The position numbers and the translations under genes were made by a program. The notes under the pieces were generated by a model. That model was not told the origin of the DNA, made no database searches, and worked only from the letters and a program-made list of their open reading frames with translations. Shown one piece after another: positions 19,375-29,125 of a stretch of DNA of 64,000 bases. The DNA comes from Rossellomorea orangium (lineage in GTDB: Bacteria; Bacillota; Bacilli; Bacillales; Bacillaceae_B): positions 402,574-466,573 of the forward strand of contig NZ_JAHWGH010000012.1 of assembly GCF_019334305.1 (NCBI RefSeq), given 5' to 3'. The stretch's first letter is position 1. Every line of letters begins with the position of its first letter.

Positions 19375-21129
19375 TCACTCTGAAAAATAATCACCTAAAC
19401 CATGATAGATGGCGGTGGCCGCCAGATCTTGAAAATACTGAGTGTTTACATTGGCTTCTTCAGTAGGGTTACTGAGGAAACCTAATTCCAACAGGACGGC
19501 TGGCCGGTTGTTTTCACGGATGACATGATAGTCCCCGATGCGGACACCGCGGTCCAGGGTAGGTAATCGGTCTGAAAGGCTTCCGTGGATGTCGTCTGCC
19601 AGCTCCTTCTGCTGATTATGATAGTAATATGTGGTATGACCTGCGATGGAAGAGTCCATAATGCTGTCAAAGTGAATACTGATAAAGGCATCTGCCTGAT
19701 AATAATGAGATAATGATACCCTTGAAGGTAAAGATAAATATTCATCTGTTTTTCTTGTCATAATGACTTTTGCTCCAGCACTTTTCAATTTTTCAGCGAG
19801 GAGTTCCCCGGTTTTCATTGTCAATAACTTCTCCAGTGTGCCGCTTGCTCCTGTAGTCCCACTGTCTCTTCCGCCGTGGCCAGGATCGATTACAATTACT
19901 TTATCTTGAAGCCCTCCGCTTTTTTTACGGGTAGGGGTGGTATTTTCCCCAGCAGCAGATCGGACCGAAACGACCCAGCCTGCAACGAATCCAGCACTGC
20001 CATCGGGTAATTCCACTTCATACCAGTCTCCATTTTTACTGTTCACTGGAAATGATTCTCCGCTTGCTGCACGTTTTAAAACACTTGCTCCGGTGTTTGC
20101 TTCACTGCGGATATTGGTTCCATTATATAAAATCGTAACATTTTCATGGGTGCTGTTCGTTTCATGGGCAGCGGCCGTCACCGTTTTTTGTACATACCAG
20201 CCGGCAATCCACCCTTTATTCCCATTTTCAAGCTTGATTTGGTACCAGTTGTTCTTCTCTTTTAATAATTTGTATTTCTCGCCCTTGGACACTTTGCCGA
20301 CGATGCGGCCGTTCAGGGATGTCTCATCTCTGACGTTTAAGCCGTGAACCGTGATAATCCCGACCAGATCTTCAGGGGTCGATGTACTTTCTTCATCAGA
20401 GCCTGCATCATCCGCGCCATCAGAGAATTCAACATATGATTCGCTGATCCAGGCTTTGTCGTTACCGAATTCAATTTCATACCAGCCGGTAACGCTTCCT
20501 GTCACTTCCACCTTATCCCCCTTGTTCAGCACACCGAGGACGGAACTTTGAAGAGAAGGGGAATTTCGGACATTCAAGGCATTATCCGTGATGATTCCCT
20601 GTTCGTTTTCGCTTTTTTTGGAAGGTGTGGAGGATGTGGAATCTTTTCCGGATACGTATTGACTGTGGACCCATCCCCTGGTGCCTCCAGATTCAATGAG
20701 TAGCCATTCTCCGTCTTCATCCGTCACGTTCACCGCATCTCCATTGTGTAAGACGGTCACAACTCCATCGGACGTGCTTGGACCAGTTCTGACCCGCAGT
20801 CCATCAGTGTTGACACGCGCTTCATGTGTCGAAGAGTCCTCAGAAACGGCAGTCTCAGCTGAAACGAGCCAATCGGCCACCCAGCCTTCCCCACTATCCG
20901 TCTTTACTTTATACCAATCCTTTTGAGTGTCTACAATCTTGTACTCTTCCCCTCTATGTACTTTCGTTAGAACGGAGTAGCTTAATCCTGGTCCTGTACG
21001 GACATTCAAGGTCGACACGCTGATCGTGACCTTGCCCGTTTCGGCATGGACATTGCCCCCACCAGTCTGAAACGGGAGCAATAAGAGCACAATCAACATT
21101 GATGCCAATACTTTTTTAATCTTCTTCAC
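19375..21129 (-). CDS. N-acetylmuramoyl-L-alanine amidase with five SH3b domains (YrvJ-like)
   Basis: Secreted cell wall hydrolase. A signal peptide (LASMLIVLLLLPFQTGGGNVHA) is followed by five bacterial SH3 repeats (about 33-93, 104-160, 176-233, 254-314, 327-387), each with an LNVRxxP-like start and a GW(V/I) end. A C-terminal Amidase_3 zinc domain begins near 408 (VIVIDPGHGGRDSGTTG) with ISIHFDS and LELGFLSN active-site blocks. B. subtilis YrvJ sits in the same place. The start is doubtful. GTG at 21129 overlaps the only ribosome site (GGAGG, 21133-21129); an in-frame ATT at 21120-21118 is 8 nt from it and gives (M)KKVLASM. Confidence 0.92.
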   Translation of the reverse strand: MKKIKKVLASMLIVLLLLPFQTGGGNVHAETGKVTISVSTLNVRTGPGLSYSVLTKVHRGEEYKIVDTQKDWYKVKTDSGEGWVADWLVSAETAVSEDSSTHEARVNTDGLRVRTGPSTSDGVVTVLHNGDAVNVTDEDGEWLLIESGGTRGWVHSQYVSGKDSTSSTPSKKSENEQGIITDNALNVRNSPSLQSSVLGVLNKGDKVEVTGSVTGWYEIEFGNDKAWISESYVEFSDGADDAGSDEESTSTPEDLVGIITVHGLNVRDETSLNGRIVGKVSKGEKYKLLKEKNNWYQIKLENGNKGWIAGWYVQKTVTAAAHETNSTHENVTILYNGTNIRSEANTGASVLKRAASGESFPVNSKNGDWYEVELPDGSAGFVAGWVVSVRSAAGENTTPTRKKSGGLQDKVIVIDPGHGGRDSGTTGASGTLEKLLTMKTGELLAEKLKSAGAKVIMTRKTDEYLSLPSRVSLSHYYQADAFISIHFDSIMDSSIAGHTTYYYHNQQKELADDIHGSLSDRLPTLDRGVRIGDYHVIRENNRPAVLLELGFLSNPTEEANVNTQYFQDLAATAIYHGLGDYFSE

Positions 21130-21345
21130 CTCCAGAATGATGTGTACAAATCCCTATAGTAATATCGGATTATTCATGCAACTGTTGAACACCATATGAC
21201 AATTCTTATAAGAATTTGGTGCTCACTTTCAAAAATCCTTATGGTTTAATTACGATAAAAAAAATTAAATTCCTCTAAACCGAAAGAAAAATAGGTAATT
21301 GGAAATGATAAGAGTAGGAATGTTTTTTTGAAAGGATGAGAGGAC

Positions 21346-21522
21346 ATGAGGTCAAGTGAAAAAGGATTCATGAACGCAAATGGTGACAACCAGTTGTTTG
21401 GAGTTGATTTTCACCAGTTTTTAGAACGTGAGAAGGATGCTTTGAACGTGGAACTTGCTTCCGAATTCGGATTATCGTTACGGGAAGTCAAGCTGTTAAA
21501 AAAGAAAATGGAGAGATCCTGA
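21346..21522 (+). CDS. Small YrzK-like protein with sigma-70-like helix
   Basis: A 58-aa protein too short for many gene callers. It starts MRSSEKGFMNANGD and ends with a helix-turn-helix-like stretch (LASEFGLSLREVKLLKKKM) resembling sigma-factor region 4 fragments. Ribosome site GAAAGGATGAGAGG precedes the ATG. B. subtilis has a small gene (yrzK, by memory) between yrvJ and hisS. Function unknown. It lies just upstream of the hisS T-box promoter. Confidence 0.65.
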   Translation: MRSSEKGFMNANGDNQLFGVDFHQFLEREKDALNVELASEFGLSLREVKLLKKKMERS

Positions 21523-21541
21523 CGAAATTTTCTTTAACCAC

Positions 21542-21570
21542 TTGACATGGACTAACGGCAACCGTATCAT
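21542..21570 (+). promoter_or_regulatory. Promoter of the hisS T-box transcript
   Basis: TTGACA 21542-21547 and TATCAT 21565-21570 with a 17-nt spacer directly before the T-box leader. Confidence 0.75.
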
Positions 21571-21576
21571 TATAGA

Positions 21577-21855
21577 AATAAAATAACATTTACAAAAACC
21601 GTTGATCGAGCATAGTAGCTAAAACCCCACGTGTAAAGAGAGGAAATGCCTTGGCTGAGAGCATTTCTACAAAGTGACTTAGTGAATGAACACTCAGGAG
21701 GTTTCACTCTGAAAACGTACTGTTAGTAGGAGAAGAACGTACCAGGCGTTAACTGGCTAAGTGGAAGTCTTAATAGACTTCAATTAGGGTGGCACCACGG
21801 GAATAACAGCTCTCGTCCCTTGTATATGATACAAGGGACGAGGGCTTTTTTTATT
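21577..21855 (+). promoter_or_regulatory. T-box leader controlling hisS
   Basis: Tandem T-box elements sense uncharged tRNA. The conserved T-box core AGGGTGGCACCACGG is at 21786-21800, close to the canonical AGGGTGGNACCGCG. A terminator hairpin (CTCTCGTCCCTTGTA... to 21853, T run) follows; the 5' part of the T-box can form the competing antiterminator. A candidate specifier is CAC (His) at 21691-21693 right after GAA, which fits the downstream histidyl-tRNA synthetase. Stem I motifs are visible only roughly. Confidence 0.9.
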
Positions 21856-21891
21856 TACATATAATCATTCACATAGAAGGAGGAAATCATC

Positions 21892-23166
21892 TTGTCCATT
21901 CAGATTCCAAGAGGTACACAGGACATTCTGCCCGGTGAAGTGGAAAAATGGCAGTATGTAGAGGAAGTAGCAAAGACTCTTTGCCACAACTATCAATATA
22001 AAGAAATTCGCACCCCTATTTTCGAGGCAAGTGAATTATTCACACGGGGAGTGGGAGATACAACGGATATCGTCCAAAAAGAAATGTATATGTTCGAGGA
22101 CCGCGGAGGAAGAAGTCTTGCGCTTCGTCCAGAAGGTACTGCTTCTGTCGTCCGTTCCTTTGTAGGGAATAAAATGTTCGGCCACCCAAATCAACCGACA
22201 AAGCTTTTCTATTCTGGACCTATGTTCCGTTATGAGCGACCTCAGGCCGGCAGGTACCGTCAATTTGTTCAGTTCGGGGTTGAAGCTCTCGGAAGTGAAG
22301 ATCCCGCAATCGATGCTGAAGTGATCTCACTCGCAATTGGGATCTATAAGAAGTTGGGGCTGACGCAATTAAAGCTTGTCATCAACAGCCTTGGAGATGC
22401 CGGAAGCAGAAATGCGCACAGAGACGCGCTGATCAATCATTTCAAGCCGAGAATCGATGAATTTTGTGGGGATTGCCAGAATCGATTAGAGAAGAATCCA
22501 TTACGAATCCTTGATTGTAAGAAGGACCGTGACCACGAACTAATGTCTACCGCACCATCGATTCTTGATTACTTAAATGACGAATCAAAGCAATATTTTG
22601 AAAAAGTTCAAACTCATCTTTCAGATATGGATGTGGAGTTTGTAGTCGATCCCACCCTTGTCCGGGGACTGGACTACTATAACCACACGGCATTTGAAAT
22701 CATGAGTGACGCAGAAGGTTTTGGGGCGATCACAACTCTTTGCGGGGGCGGACGCTACAACGGCCTAGTCGAAATGATCGGCGGACCTGAAACACCCGGG
22801 ATCGGATTTGCCTTTAGTATAGAAAGACTCCTTTCTGCACTTGAAGCAGAAGGGGTCGAGCTCCCGATTGAGCAGGGAGTCGAATGCTTTATCGTATCAT
22901 TGGGGGATGAAGCGAAGGACTATGCTGTAAAGCTTCTTCACAACCTTAGAGCATCAGGTATTTCTTCAGAAAAGGATTATCTGGATCGCAAGGTGAAAGG
23001 ACAATTCAAGGCGGCTGATCGATATGAAGCGAAATATGTGGCTGTGATCGGTGATAACGAATTACAGGAAAATAAGATCAACCTGAAAGATATGGCTACG
23101 GGTGAGCAGGAAGAAATCAACCTTGATCACTTTGTTGACAAAATGAAAACCAAGCTTGGTAAATAG
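21892..23166 (+). CDS. hisS: Histidyl-tRNA synthetase
   Basis: Class II aminoacyl-tRNA synthetase charging tRNA-His. The 424-aa protein starts at a TTG after GAAGGAGGAAA. It has [10 protein letters not shown] (family start), motif 2 region [21 protein letters not shown], the histidine motifs [14 protein letters not shown] and GGGRYNGL, motif 3 [11 protein letters not shown], and the C-terminal anticodon-binding domain (about 330-424). It is under the T-box and shares a transcript with aspS, 28 nt downstream. Confidence 0.97.
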   Translation: MSIQIPRGTQDILPGEVEKWQYVEEVAKTLCHNYQYKEIRTPIFEASELFTRGVGDTTDIVQKEMYMFEDRGGRSLALRPEGTASVVRSFVGNKMFGHPNQPTKLFYSGPMFRYERPQAGRYRQFVQFGVEALGSEDPAIDAEVISLAIGIYKKLGLTQLKLVINSLGDAGSRNAHRDALINHFKPRIDEFCGDCQNRLEKNPLRILDCKKDRDHELMSTAPSILDYLNDESKQYFEKVQTHLSDMDVEFVVDPTLVRGLDYYNHTAFEIMSDAEGFGAITTLCGGGRYNGLVEMIGGPETPGIGFAFSIERLLSALEAEGVELPIEQGVECFIVSLGDEAKDYAVKLLHNLRASGISSEKDYLDRKVKGQFKAADRYEAKYVAVIGDNELQENKINLKDMATGEQEEINLDHFVDKMKTKLGK

Positions 23167-23194
23167 AACCTGTTGATTTGACAAGGAGGAGAAT

Positions 23195-24964
23195 ATGATG
23201 ACAAAAAGAACGGCGTATTGTGGAGACATAACAGAATCGTACATCGGTGAAAAAATCACGATCAAAGGCTGGGTACAAAAAAGAAGGGACTTGGGAGGAC
23301 TTATCTTCATCGACCTTCGTGACAGAGAGGGAATCGTCCAGGTCGTGTTTAATCCTGATCTATCAGGGGAGGCACTCGCCCTTGCGGAAAAAATCCGTAA
23401 TGAATATGTCCTTAGTGTGACTGGTACGGTCGTCGCAAGGGGAGAAGGAACGGTAAACCCGAACCTGAAGACAGGGAAAGTGGAAATCCACGCAGACGAA
23501 GTCGAAATCATCAATGAAGCCAAAACGCCACCATTCATGATCGATGACCAAATGGAAGTGTCAGAAGACGTCCGATTGAAATATCGTTATGTAGATCTTC
23601 GACGTCCGGCGATGATGGAAACGTTCAAGATGCGCCACAATGTGACGACTTCTTTCCGTAATTTCCTAAACGATAACGGATTTCTGGATGTCGAAACACC
23701 GATCTTAACCAAAAGTACGCCAGAAGGTGCACGTGACTATTTGGTACCGAGCCGTGTCCACAAAGGTGAATTTTATGCGCTGCCTCAGTCACCGCAAATC
23801 TTTAAGCAGCTCTTGATGGTGTCCGGCTTCGACCGTTATTATCAAATCGCCCGCTGTTTCCGTGATGAAGACCTTCGTGCCGACCGTCAACCTGAATTCA
23901 CCCAGATTGACATGGAAATGAGCTTCATGGATAAAGAAGAGATCATCTCACTTGTGGAAGATATGATGAAGAAGCTGATGAGTGATGTAAAAGACGTGAA
24001 TGTTTCATTGCCAATCCCAAGAATGACGTATGACGATGCCATGAGCCGTTATGGATCAGATAAACCGGACACACGCTTCGGGATGGAACTGATCGATGTA
24101 TCAGAAATCGTGAAGGAATCAGGGTTTAAAGTATTTGCAGGTGCTGTCGCAAACGGTGGTCAGGTGAAGCTGGTCAATGTTAAAGGCGGTGCATCCCAAT
24201 ATTCCCGTAAAGATATTGATGGATTGACGGAATTTGTTTCCCGTTATGGAGCAAAAGGACTGGCCTGGTTGAAGGTAGAAGAAGAAGGCTTGAAAGGACC
24301 GATTTCGAAATTTGTGACGGAAGAAGATGCGTCCGCGATTTCAACGTCAGCAGATGCAGAAGCAGGAGACTTACTGTTATTCGTCGCTGATAAGACATCA
24401 GTCGTGGCAGATGCCCTTGGTGCTCTCCGCTTGAAATTAGGAAAAGAACTGAAGCTGATCGATGAAACGAAATTCAACTTCCTGTGGGTGACAGACTGGC
24501 CGCTTCTTGAGTTCGACGAAGGGGAGAACCGTTACTATGCGGCCCATCATCCGTTCACGATGCCTGTGAAGGAAGATATTGAACTCTTCGAAACAGACCC
24601 GGCAGCTGTTCGTGCAGAAGCATATGACCTGGTACTGAACGGGTATGAACTTGGAGGAGGATCACTCCGTATTTATGAACGTGACATTCAGGAGAAAATG
24701 TTTAAAGTGCTTGGATTCTCCAAGGAAGAGGCGGAAGAGCAGTTCGGTTTCCTATTAGAGGCCTTCGAATACGGAACGCCTCCACATGGTGGAATTGCCT
24801 TAGGACTTGACCGGTTGGTGATGTTGTTGTCCGGCCGCACAAATCTTCGTGATACGATCGCCTTCCCGAAAACGGCGAGCGCAAGCTGTGTACTCACTGA
24901 CGCGCCAGGGGGAGTCAGTGAAGCTCAATTAAAAGAGTTATCTTTGTCGCTCGATGTAGAATAA
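23195..24964 (+). CDS. aspS: Aspartyl-tRNA synthetase
   Basis: Class IIb synthetase of 589 aa with an N-terminal OB anticodon-binding domain (about 1-105), catalytic core with motif 2 ([21 protein letters not shown]) and motif 3 ([23 protein letters not shown]), and the bacterial GAD insertion (about 300-420). The hisS-aspS pair is typical of Bacilli, so the hisS T-box probably affects both. Two ATGs in tandem (23195, 23198) follow AAGGAGGAG. Whether the enzyme is discriminating or not was not judged. Confidence 0.97.
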   Translation: MMTKRTAYCGDITESYIGEKITIKGWVQKRRDLGGLIFIDLRDREGIVQVVFNPDLSGEALALAEKIRNEYVLSVTGTVVARGEGTVNPNLKTGKVEIHADEVEIINEAKTPPFMIDDQMEVSEDVRLKYRYVDLRRPAMMETFKMRHNVTTSFRNFLNDNGFLDVETPILTKSTPEGARDYLVPSRVHKGEFYALPQSPQIFKQLLMVSGFDRYYQIARCFRDEDLRADRQPEFTQIDMEMSFMDKEEIISLVEDMMKKLMSDVKDVNVSLPIPRMTYDDAMSRYGSDKPDTRFGMELIDVSEIVKESGFKVFAGAVANGGQVKLVNVKGGASQYSRKDIDGLTEFVSRYGAKGLAWLKVEEEGLKGPISKFVTEEDASAISTSADAEAGDLLLFVADKTSVVADALGALRLKLGKELKLIDETKFNFLWVTDWPLLEFDEGENRYYAAHHPFTMPVKEDIELFETDPAAVRAEAYDLVLNGYELGGGSLRIYERDIQEKMFKVLGFSKEEAEEQFGFLLEAFEYGTPPHGGIALGLDRLVMLLSGRTNLRDTIAFPKTASASCVLTDAPGGVSEAQLKELSLSLDVE

Positions 24965-25035
24965 TGTAAGTAAATACCGGGGGTCATTCGTTGAAATACG
25001 CATGGTGATATGATATTATTTAAACAATCACAAAC

Positions 25036-25228
25036 GAGTCCTGATGTGTGCGACGTTTTTACCTAACAGTTTTGACCGAACACTTCAAACTTTGGGAGCT
25101 TGATGTTTCTGCTAGGCGTTCATGCCCCGTACCGGGGACTAACAAATAGTGGAATAAAGCACCCACCTGCCGAGAGCGGGTTCAAAACGAAGGAAATGAT
25201 GGCGACGGCACGATTGGGACTCGTCCAA
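25036..25228 (+). ncRNA. ssrS: 6S RNA (6S-1/BsrA type)
   Basis: 6S RNA binds sigma-A RNA polymerase as a promoter mimic and is released by making a short pRNA. Here, between aspS and tcdA, where bsrA lies in B. subtilis, the sequence contains the family-typical GAGTCCTGATGTG at the 5' end, a CCTAACAG block and TTTGGGAG..TTGATGTTTCTGCT. The ends pair (ACGAGTCC at 25034 with GGGACTCGT at about 25216-25224), giving the long closed rod. A TATTAT-like -10 near 25014 would start transcription about 11 nt earlier, matching the processed 5' end described for B. subtilis. The exact 3' end is inferred. Confidence 0.9.
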
Positions 25229-25259
25229 TCATGATATATGAATGAAGATCTCATAGATT

Positions 25260-25293
25260 GAAAGTCAGGCTCATAGAAGCCTGACTTTTTTGT
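25260..25293 (+). terminator. Terminator after 6S RNA
   Basis: GAAAGTCAGGCT pairs with AGCCTGACTTTTT; T run follows. It may end either the 6S transcript read-through or an alternative long form. Confidence 0.85.
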
Positions 25294-25423
25294 TGGGACT
25301 AAATCTACTCTAAATGGGGTAAACGAAAGAGAAGGACAACATTTCATATTGATTTTCTGCCCCCTTTCCTTTATTCTAATTCAGTATAAACCTAGTTGAA
25401 TACTTATAATGGAGTTGATTATT

Positions 25424-26188
25424 TTGCTACACCAGTTTTCACGAAACGAACTAGCGATCGGTAAAGAAGGTCTTCAAACCCTAAAGAATAGTACGGTGGC
25501 CGTACTGGGTATCGGGGGAGTGGGATCCTTCGCAGCTGAAGCTTTAGCCCGGTCAGGTGTAGGCCGTCTTGTATTAGTGGATAAAGATGATGTGGATATT
25601 ACAAATGTAAATCGTCAAGTTCATGCACTTCTCTCTACAGTGGGCCAGCCAAAGGTCGATTTGATGAGGGACCGCATAATGGATATCAATCCGGAATGTG
25701 AAGTCATTGCCCTGAAGATGTTCTATACAGAAGAAACATACGAGGAATTCTTCAATCAAGGGTTGGATTATGTCATTGATGCTTCTGATACGATTTCTTA
25801 TAAAATTCATTTGATGAAGGAATGCCTAAAACGGGATATTCCTTTAATCGCGAGCATGGGAGCGGCGAATAAAACCGATCCAACGCGATTCAAAATTGCT
25901 GATATCAGCAAGACGCATACAGATCCAATTGCGAAAGTGATCCGTACCCGCCTGAAAAAAGAGGGGATCAAGAAAGGTGTGACGGTCGTATTCTCTGATG
26001 AGAGTCCTATCGTGATCCGTGAAGATATCAGAAAGGAAGTAGGGAAGGATGACGCGAAGATCCGCAAAGCCCAACTACCACCATCTTCTAATGCATTCGT
26101 TCCTTCAGTGGCAGGTCTGATTGCAGCAAGTCATGTCATGAACCAGCTGTTGAAAGACATCGAAATCAAAAGGGTAAAAGATAAATGA
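25424..26188 (+). CDS. tcdA: tRNA threonylcarbamoyladenosine dehydratase TcdA (YrvM)
   Basis: E1-like ATP-dependent enzyme that cyclises t6A37 of tRNA to ct6A. The ThiF-type nucleotide-binding block GIGGVGSFAAEALARSGVGRL lies near 30-50, followed by VDKDDVDITNVNRQ and the DASDTISYK region. I chose TTG 25424 (254 aa, MLHQFSRNELAIG as in homologues); TGGAG upstream serves it well, while ATG 25409 lacks a site. It follows 6S RNA as in B. subtilis. There yrvM is directly followed by rarA (yrvN); here about 5 kb of other genes lie between. Confidence 0.93.
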   Translation: MLHQFSRNELAIGKEGLQTLKNSTVAVLGIGGVGSFAAEALARSGVGRLVLVDKDDVDITNVNRQVHALLSTVGQPKVDLMRDRIMDINPECEVIALKMFYTEETYEEFFNQGLDYVIDASDTISYKIHLMKECLKRDIPLIASMGAANKTDPTRFKIADISKTHTDPIAKVIRTRLKKEGIKKGVTVVFSDESPIVIREDIRKEVGKDDAKIRKAQLPPSSNAFVPSVAGLIAASHVMNQLLKDIEIKRVKDK

Positions 26189-26192
26189 TAGT

Positions 26193-26229
26193 TAAGGACC
26201 GAATCTACTTGGAGATTCGGTCCTTTTTA
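26193..26229 (+). terminator. tcdA terminator
   Basis: AAGGACCGAATCT pairs with AGATTCGGTCCTTTTT. Confidence 0.88.
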
Positions 26230-26259
26230 ATTTAATTCCATTAATAGGTAAAAAAAGGA

Positions 26260-26303
26260 TTGACCTCCTTACGTGTGATAGTGTACTATCTAACTAGAAC
26301 ACT
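26260..26303 (+). promoter_or_regulatory. Promoter with YtrA-like operator for the ABC operon
   Basis: TTGACC at about 26260 and TACTAT at about 26284 form a plausible promoter. Overlapping its -10 end is an inverted repeat AGTGTA (26280-26285) - 12 nt - AACACT (26298-26303). By memory, B. subtilis YtrA binds an AGTGTA/TACACT inverted repeat with a similar gap. As the operon encodes a YtrA-type GntR repressor, autoregulation here is the natural reading. Confidence 0.6.
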
Positions 26304-26329
26304 AAAACACGTTACGGAGGAGTGTAACC

Positions 26330-27109
26330 ATGAATGCGTTTAAAGGTCTTCTCTGGAAAGACTTTAAAACCTCAAGTATTTGGTTTTATGGTTGGATTGC
26401 CATCATTGTTCTGCTGTTTATCATAGGACTGGTGATTGGAAATTATGTACACGAACCAGGTATTATACAAATATTTCTGATCATGATCGGAGTATTTCAT
26501 TTTGCCTTTTTGCCGGGAATGGTGTTATCCATGCTGCGTTTAGAAGGAAAAACTCAGCTTTGGCTTCACAGCCCCCACAGCGGGTTTATGCTCATAATGC
26601 CGAAGCTGATCATTGCATCCCTGTACTCTACATTATCACTATTGTTGGTGGATGGGTTGGGCGTTTTGATGATGTTCCTTTATCCCGATGATTCCCTATT
26701 TTCTTATTGGCCGATAAAAGAGGGGATCCTTTTTAATCTGGGAGTGACAATAGGTGGCCTTTACTTTTCAGGCTGGGGGATATTCCTGTGGACGCTCTAT
26801 CATTCACTCTCAAAATATCCGTCCATCAAACATATACGTTGGATCTTTATTGCAGGATTCATCATTTTGTATCAAAGTCTGGTGGCCTTCCTGATGAGCA
26901 TTGATTGGGTGGAAAAACTTTTCTTTGAAACGTTCACTGTAAAGGTAAGTTCAGGTTTCTTTTTCTCGGTGAATGCGAATGAGACGAATGCCGGTTTCAA
27001 TCTTGATATGATTCCTCTGCCGGTCCTGCCATTCCTGTTTGAAGGGATGATCGTGATCATCGTGTTTATCATTTCCTGCAGACTGCTGGATCGCAAGGTA
27101 GAGGTGTAG
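26330..27109 (+). CDS. Membrane protein of an ABC-2-like transporter operon
   Basis: A 259-aa protein with six hydrophobic segments (about 16-37, 49-70, 98-120, 131-155, 171-190 and 230-250) and no other motif. Topology and position as first gene of an operon with a GntR regulator and two ABC ATPases suggest an ABC-2-type permease subunit comparable with YtrC/YtrD. I do not recognise the exact family. A CGGAGGAGTG ribosome site precedes the ATG; the regulator gene begins 2 nt after its stop. Confidence 0.7.
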   Translation: MNAFKGLLWKDFKTSSIWFYGWIAIIVLLFIIGLVIGNYVHEPGIIQIFLIMIGVFHFAFLPGMVLSMLRLEGKTQLWLHSPHSGFMLIMPKLIIASLYSTLSLLLVDGLGVLMMFLYPDDSLFSYWPIKEGILFNLGVTIGGLYFSGWGIFLWTLYHSLSKYPSIKHIRWIFIAGFIILYQSLVAFLMSIDWVEKLFFETFTVKVSSGFFFSVNANETNAGFNLDMIPLPVLPFLFEGMIVIIVFIISCRLLDRKVEV

Positions 27110-27111
27110 CT

Positions 27112-27486
27112 ATGACAGAAGAATATACAGCCTCCAAGCCTATATACATTCAAATAGCCGATCGTATCATACGTGAAATCGTCAGGAATGAATTATCTCC
27201 GGGTGATAAACTGCCTTCTGTCCGGGAAATGGCCGTTCAATCCGGGGTGAATCCGAATACCATTCAACGGACATACAGTGAGTTGGAAAGGATGGACATT
27301 GTGGAGACAAGGAGAGGACAGGGGACATTTGTGACAGAAAGGGAAGAAGTTTTGACCGTACTGAATGAGAAGGTCCAGAGAGAAGTGATTGAGTCCTTCA
27401 TTCGAAATATGAAAGAACTGGGTCTGACAAAAGAGCAGATGATCCAGGGTGTTGAAAAATACCTTGGTCAAGGAAGGGAGGAATAG
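27112..27486 (+). CDS. GntR-family regulator, YtrA subfamily
   Basis: A 124-aa protein consisting of the GntR winged helix (IYIQIADRIIREIVRNELSPGD then LPSVREMAVQSGVNPNTIQRTYSELE; about 9-75) and a short helical tail (about 80-124) with no ligand-binding domain. This is the YtrA layout, usually found repressing ABC transporter operons that answer to cell wall antibiotics. It is the second gene of the operon and probably represses the promoter at 26260. The effector is unknown. Confidence 0.88.
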   Translation: MTEEYTASKPIYIQIADRIIREIVRNELSPGDKLPSVREMAVQSGVNPNTIQRTYSELERMDIVETRRGQGTFVTEREEVLTVLNEKVQREVIESFIRNMKELGLTKEQMIQGVEKYLGQGREE

Positions 27487-27488
27487 AG

Positions 27489-28199
27489 ATGGTGGTGAAA
27501 TTTGATGGTGTCATCAAAAAATATGGTAACGAAACAGCATTGAATCAAACATCCTTTCACTTTGAAAAGGGGAAGGTGTATGGGCTCCTTGGACCGAACG
27601 GCAGCGGTAAGTCCACTACATTGAAGATGATCGCAGGGCTTGTGCTTCCGAACAAAGGGAATGTCACCTTGAATGGAAAAACGGTCACCCGGAAAATAGC
27701 AAGTGAAGTAGCTTATTTGACAGAACTGGATATGTTTTATGAAGCTTTCACTGTTGAACAAATGATCTGTTTCTACGCCTCCCAATTCCCTGACTTTGAT
27801 TCAGATCGAGCAAAAGATTTGATTTCTTTCATGGAACTCGACCAGAGTAAGAGAATCAAACATCTGTCAAAAGGAAACAGGGGGAGACTGAAGCTGGTAC
27901 TGGCCCTTTCCCGTAACACAGAAGTATTGCTTCTGGATGAACCATTCTCGGGACTGGACCCAATGGTGAGGGACACAATTGTAAAAGGCCTTCTGTCGTA
28001 TATTGATTTCGGAAATCAGACCGTAATCATCGCAACCCATGAAATAGATGAGATTGAAGCCATTCTGGATGAAGCTTTTATCATCTCTAATGGTCAAATA
28101 CTGGGACACTGCATCGTGGAGGAACTGAGAGAAACAGATGGTTTGTCTGTCCTGCAGTGGTTGAAAAAGAGCACAAAATCAGAAAGGAAGATGAAATGA
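27489..28199 (+). CDS. ABC transporter ATP-binding protein (YtrB-like)
   Basis: A 236-aa ABC ATPase. Walker A GPNGSGKST is near 35-43, Walker B VLLLDEPFSGLDP near 139-151, the H-loop ATHEIDEIE near 180. The signature motif reads LSKGNRGRL instead of LSGGQ, as often in drug-export ATPases of this group. The start is 2 nt after the regulator stop, following GAAGGGAGG. It probably pairs with the membrane protein at 26330. Confidence 0.9.
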   Translation: MVVKFDGVIKKYGNETALNQTSFHFEKGKVYGLLGPNGSGKSTTLKMIAGLVLPNKGNVTLNGKTVTRKIASEVAYLTELDMFYEAFTVEQMICFYASQFPDFDSDRAKDLISFMELDQSKRIKHLSKGNRGRLKLVLALSRNTEVLLLDEPFSGLDPMVRDTIVKGLLSYIDFGNQTVIIATHEIDEIEAILDEAFIISNGQILGHCIVEELRETDGLSVLQWLKKSTKSERKMK

Positions 28200-29125
28200 T
28201 GAAGCCGGTTGTGCAATTACAAGGTGTTTCAAAGGTCATCAAAGGCAAGACCATTATTGATCAATTAACGTTTGATGTGTACGAAGGAGAGGTCTTTGGG
28301 TTCCTCGGACCGAATGGAGCGGGAAAAACGACGACAATCCGTATGATTGTAGGATTGATGAATATTTCAAAAGGAGATGTACTGATTACCGGAAAAAGCA
28401 TCAAGAAAGACTTCGAAGGTGCCATTAAAGATGTGGGGGCAATTGTTGAAAATCCTGAGCTATATAAATTCATGTCAGGATATCAGAACTTAAAGCACTT
28501 CGCCCGCATGCAAAAAGGAATTACCGATGAACGAATGAAAGAAGTCATTGAACTGGTAGGTCTGACGGATCGCATCAATGATAAGGTGAAAACGTACTCT
28601 CTTGGAATGAGACAGCGTCTGGGTCTTGCCCAATGTCTGCTTCATAAACCGAAGCTGCTCATCCTCGATGAGCCGACAAACGGTCTGGATCCGGCGGGAA
28701 TCCGTGAAATCCGTGCGTATATCAGAAAGCTCGCCCAGGAAGAGGGCATGGCGGTCATCGTATCGAGTCACTTATTATCCGAAATGGAAATGATGTGTGA
28801 CCGAATCGGTATCATCCAGTCCGGCAAACTTGTCGATGTACAACAGGTAAGGGACTTTGTGGAAGGATCTGAACAGGTATATCACTTTGAAATCAATGAT
28901 GTTGATAAAATCACAGCTGTTCTTAACGCAATCGATTCAGGGATCAAATTCGAATCGCAAGGGTCGCAGGTTCAGGTTGCCCTGACAAAAGAACAAGTGC
29001 CGGACGTCATAAGGGCACTGGTAGAAGCTGATGTGCAAATATACAGCGTCATGCCTGTAGCCAAAACATTAGAAGACAGATTCCTGGAAATTACAAATGA
29101 CAAAGGAGAGGTCGTGCATGCTTAG
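28196..29125 (+). CDS. ABC transporter ATP-binding protein (BcrA type)
   Basis: A 309-aa ABC ATPase: Walker A GPNGAGKTT near 40, signature YSLGMRQRLG, Walker B LLILDEPTNGLDP and H-loop SSHLL. A C-terminal extension (about 215-309) is like that of BcrA/bacitracin-type exporters. The ATG at 28196 overlaps the previous stop (ATGA); a longer frame starting at 28157 lies inside the previous gene and is not supported. It pairs most naturally with the permease that follows. Confidence 0.9.
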   Translation: MMKPVVQLQGVSKVIKGKTIIDQLTFDVYEGEVFGFLGPNGAGKTTTIRMIVGLMNISKGDVLITGKSIKKDFEGAIKDVGAIVENPELYKFMSGYQNLKHFARMQKGITDERMKEVIELVGLTDRINDKVKTYSLGMRQRLGLAQCLLHKPKLLILDEPTNGLDPAGIREIRAYIRKLAQEEGMAVIVSSHLLSEMEMMCDRIGIIQSGKLVDVQQVRDFVEGSEQVYHFEINDVDKITAVLNAIDSGIKFESQGSQVQVALTKEQVPDVIRALVEADVQIYSVMPVAKTLEDRFLEITNDKGEVVHA

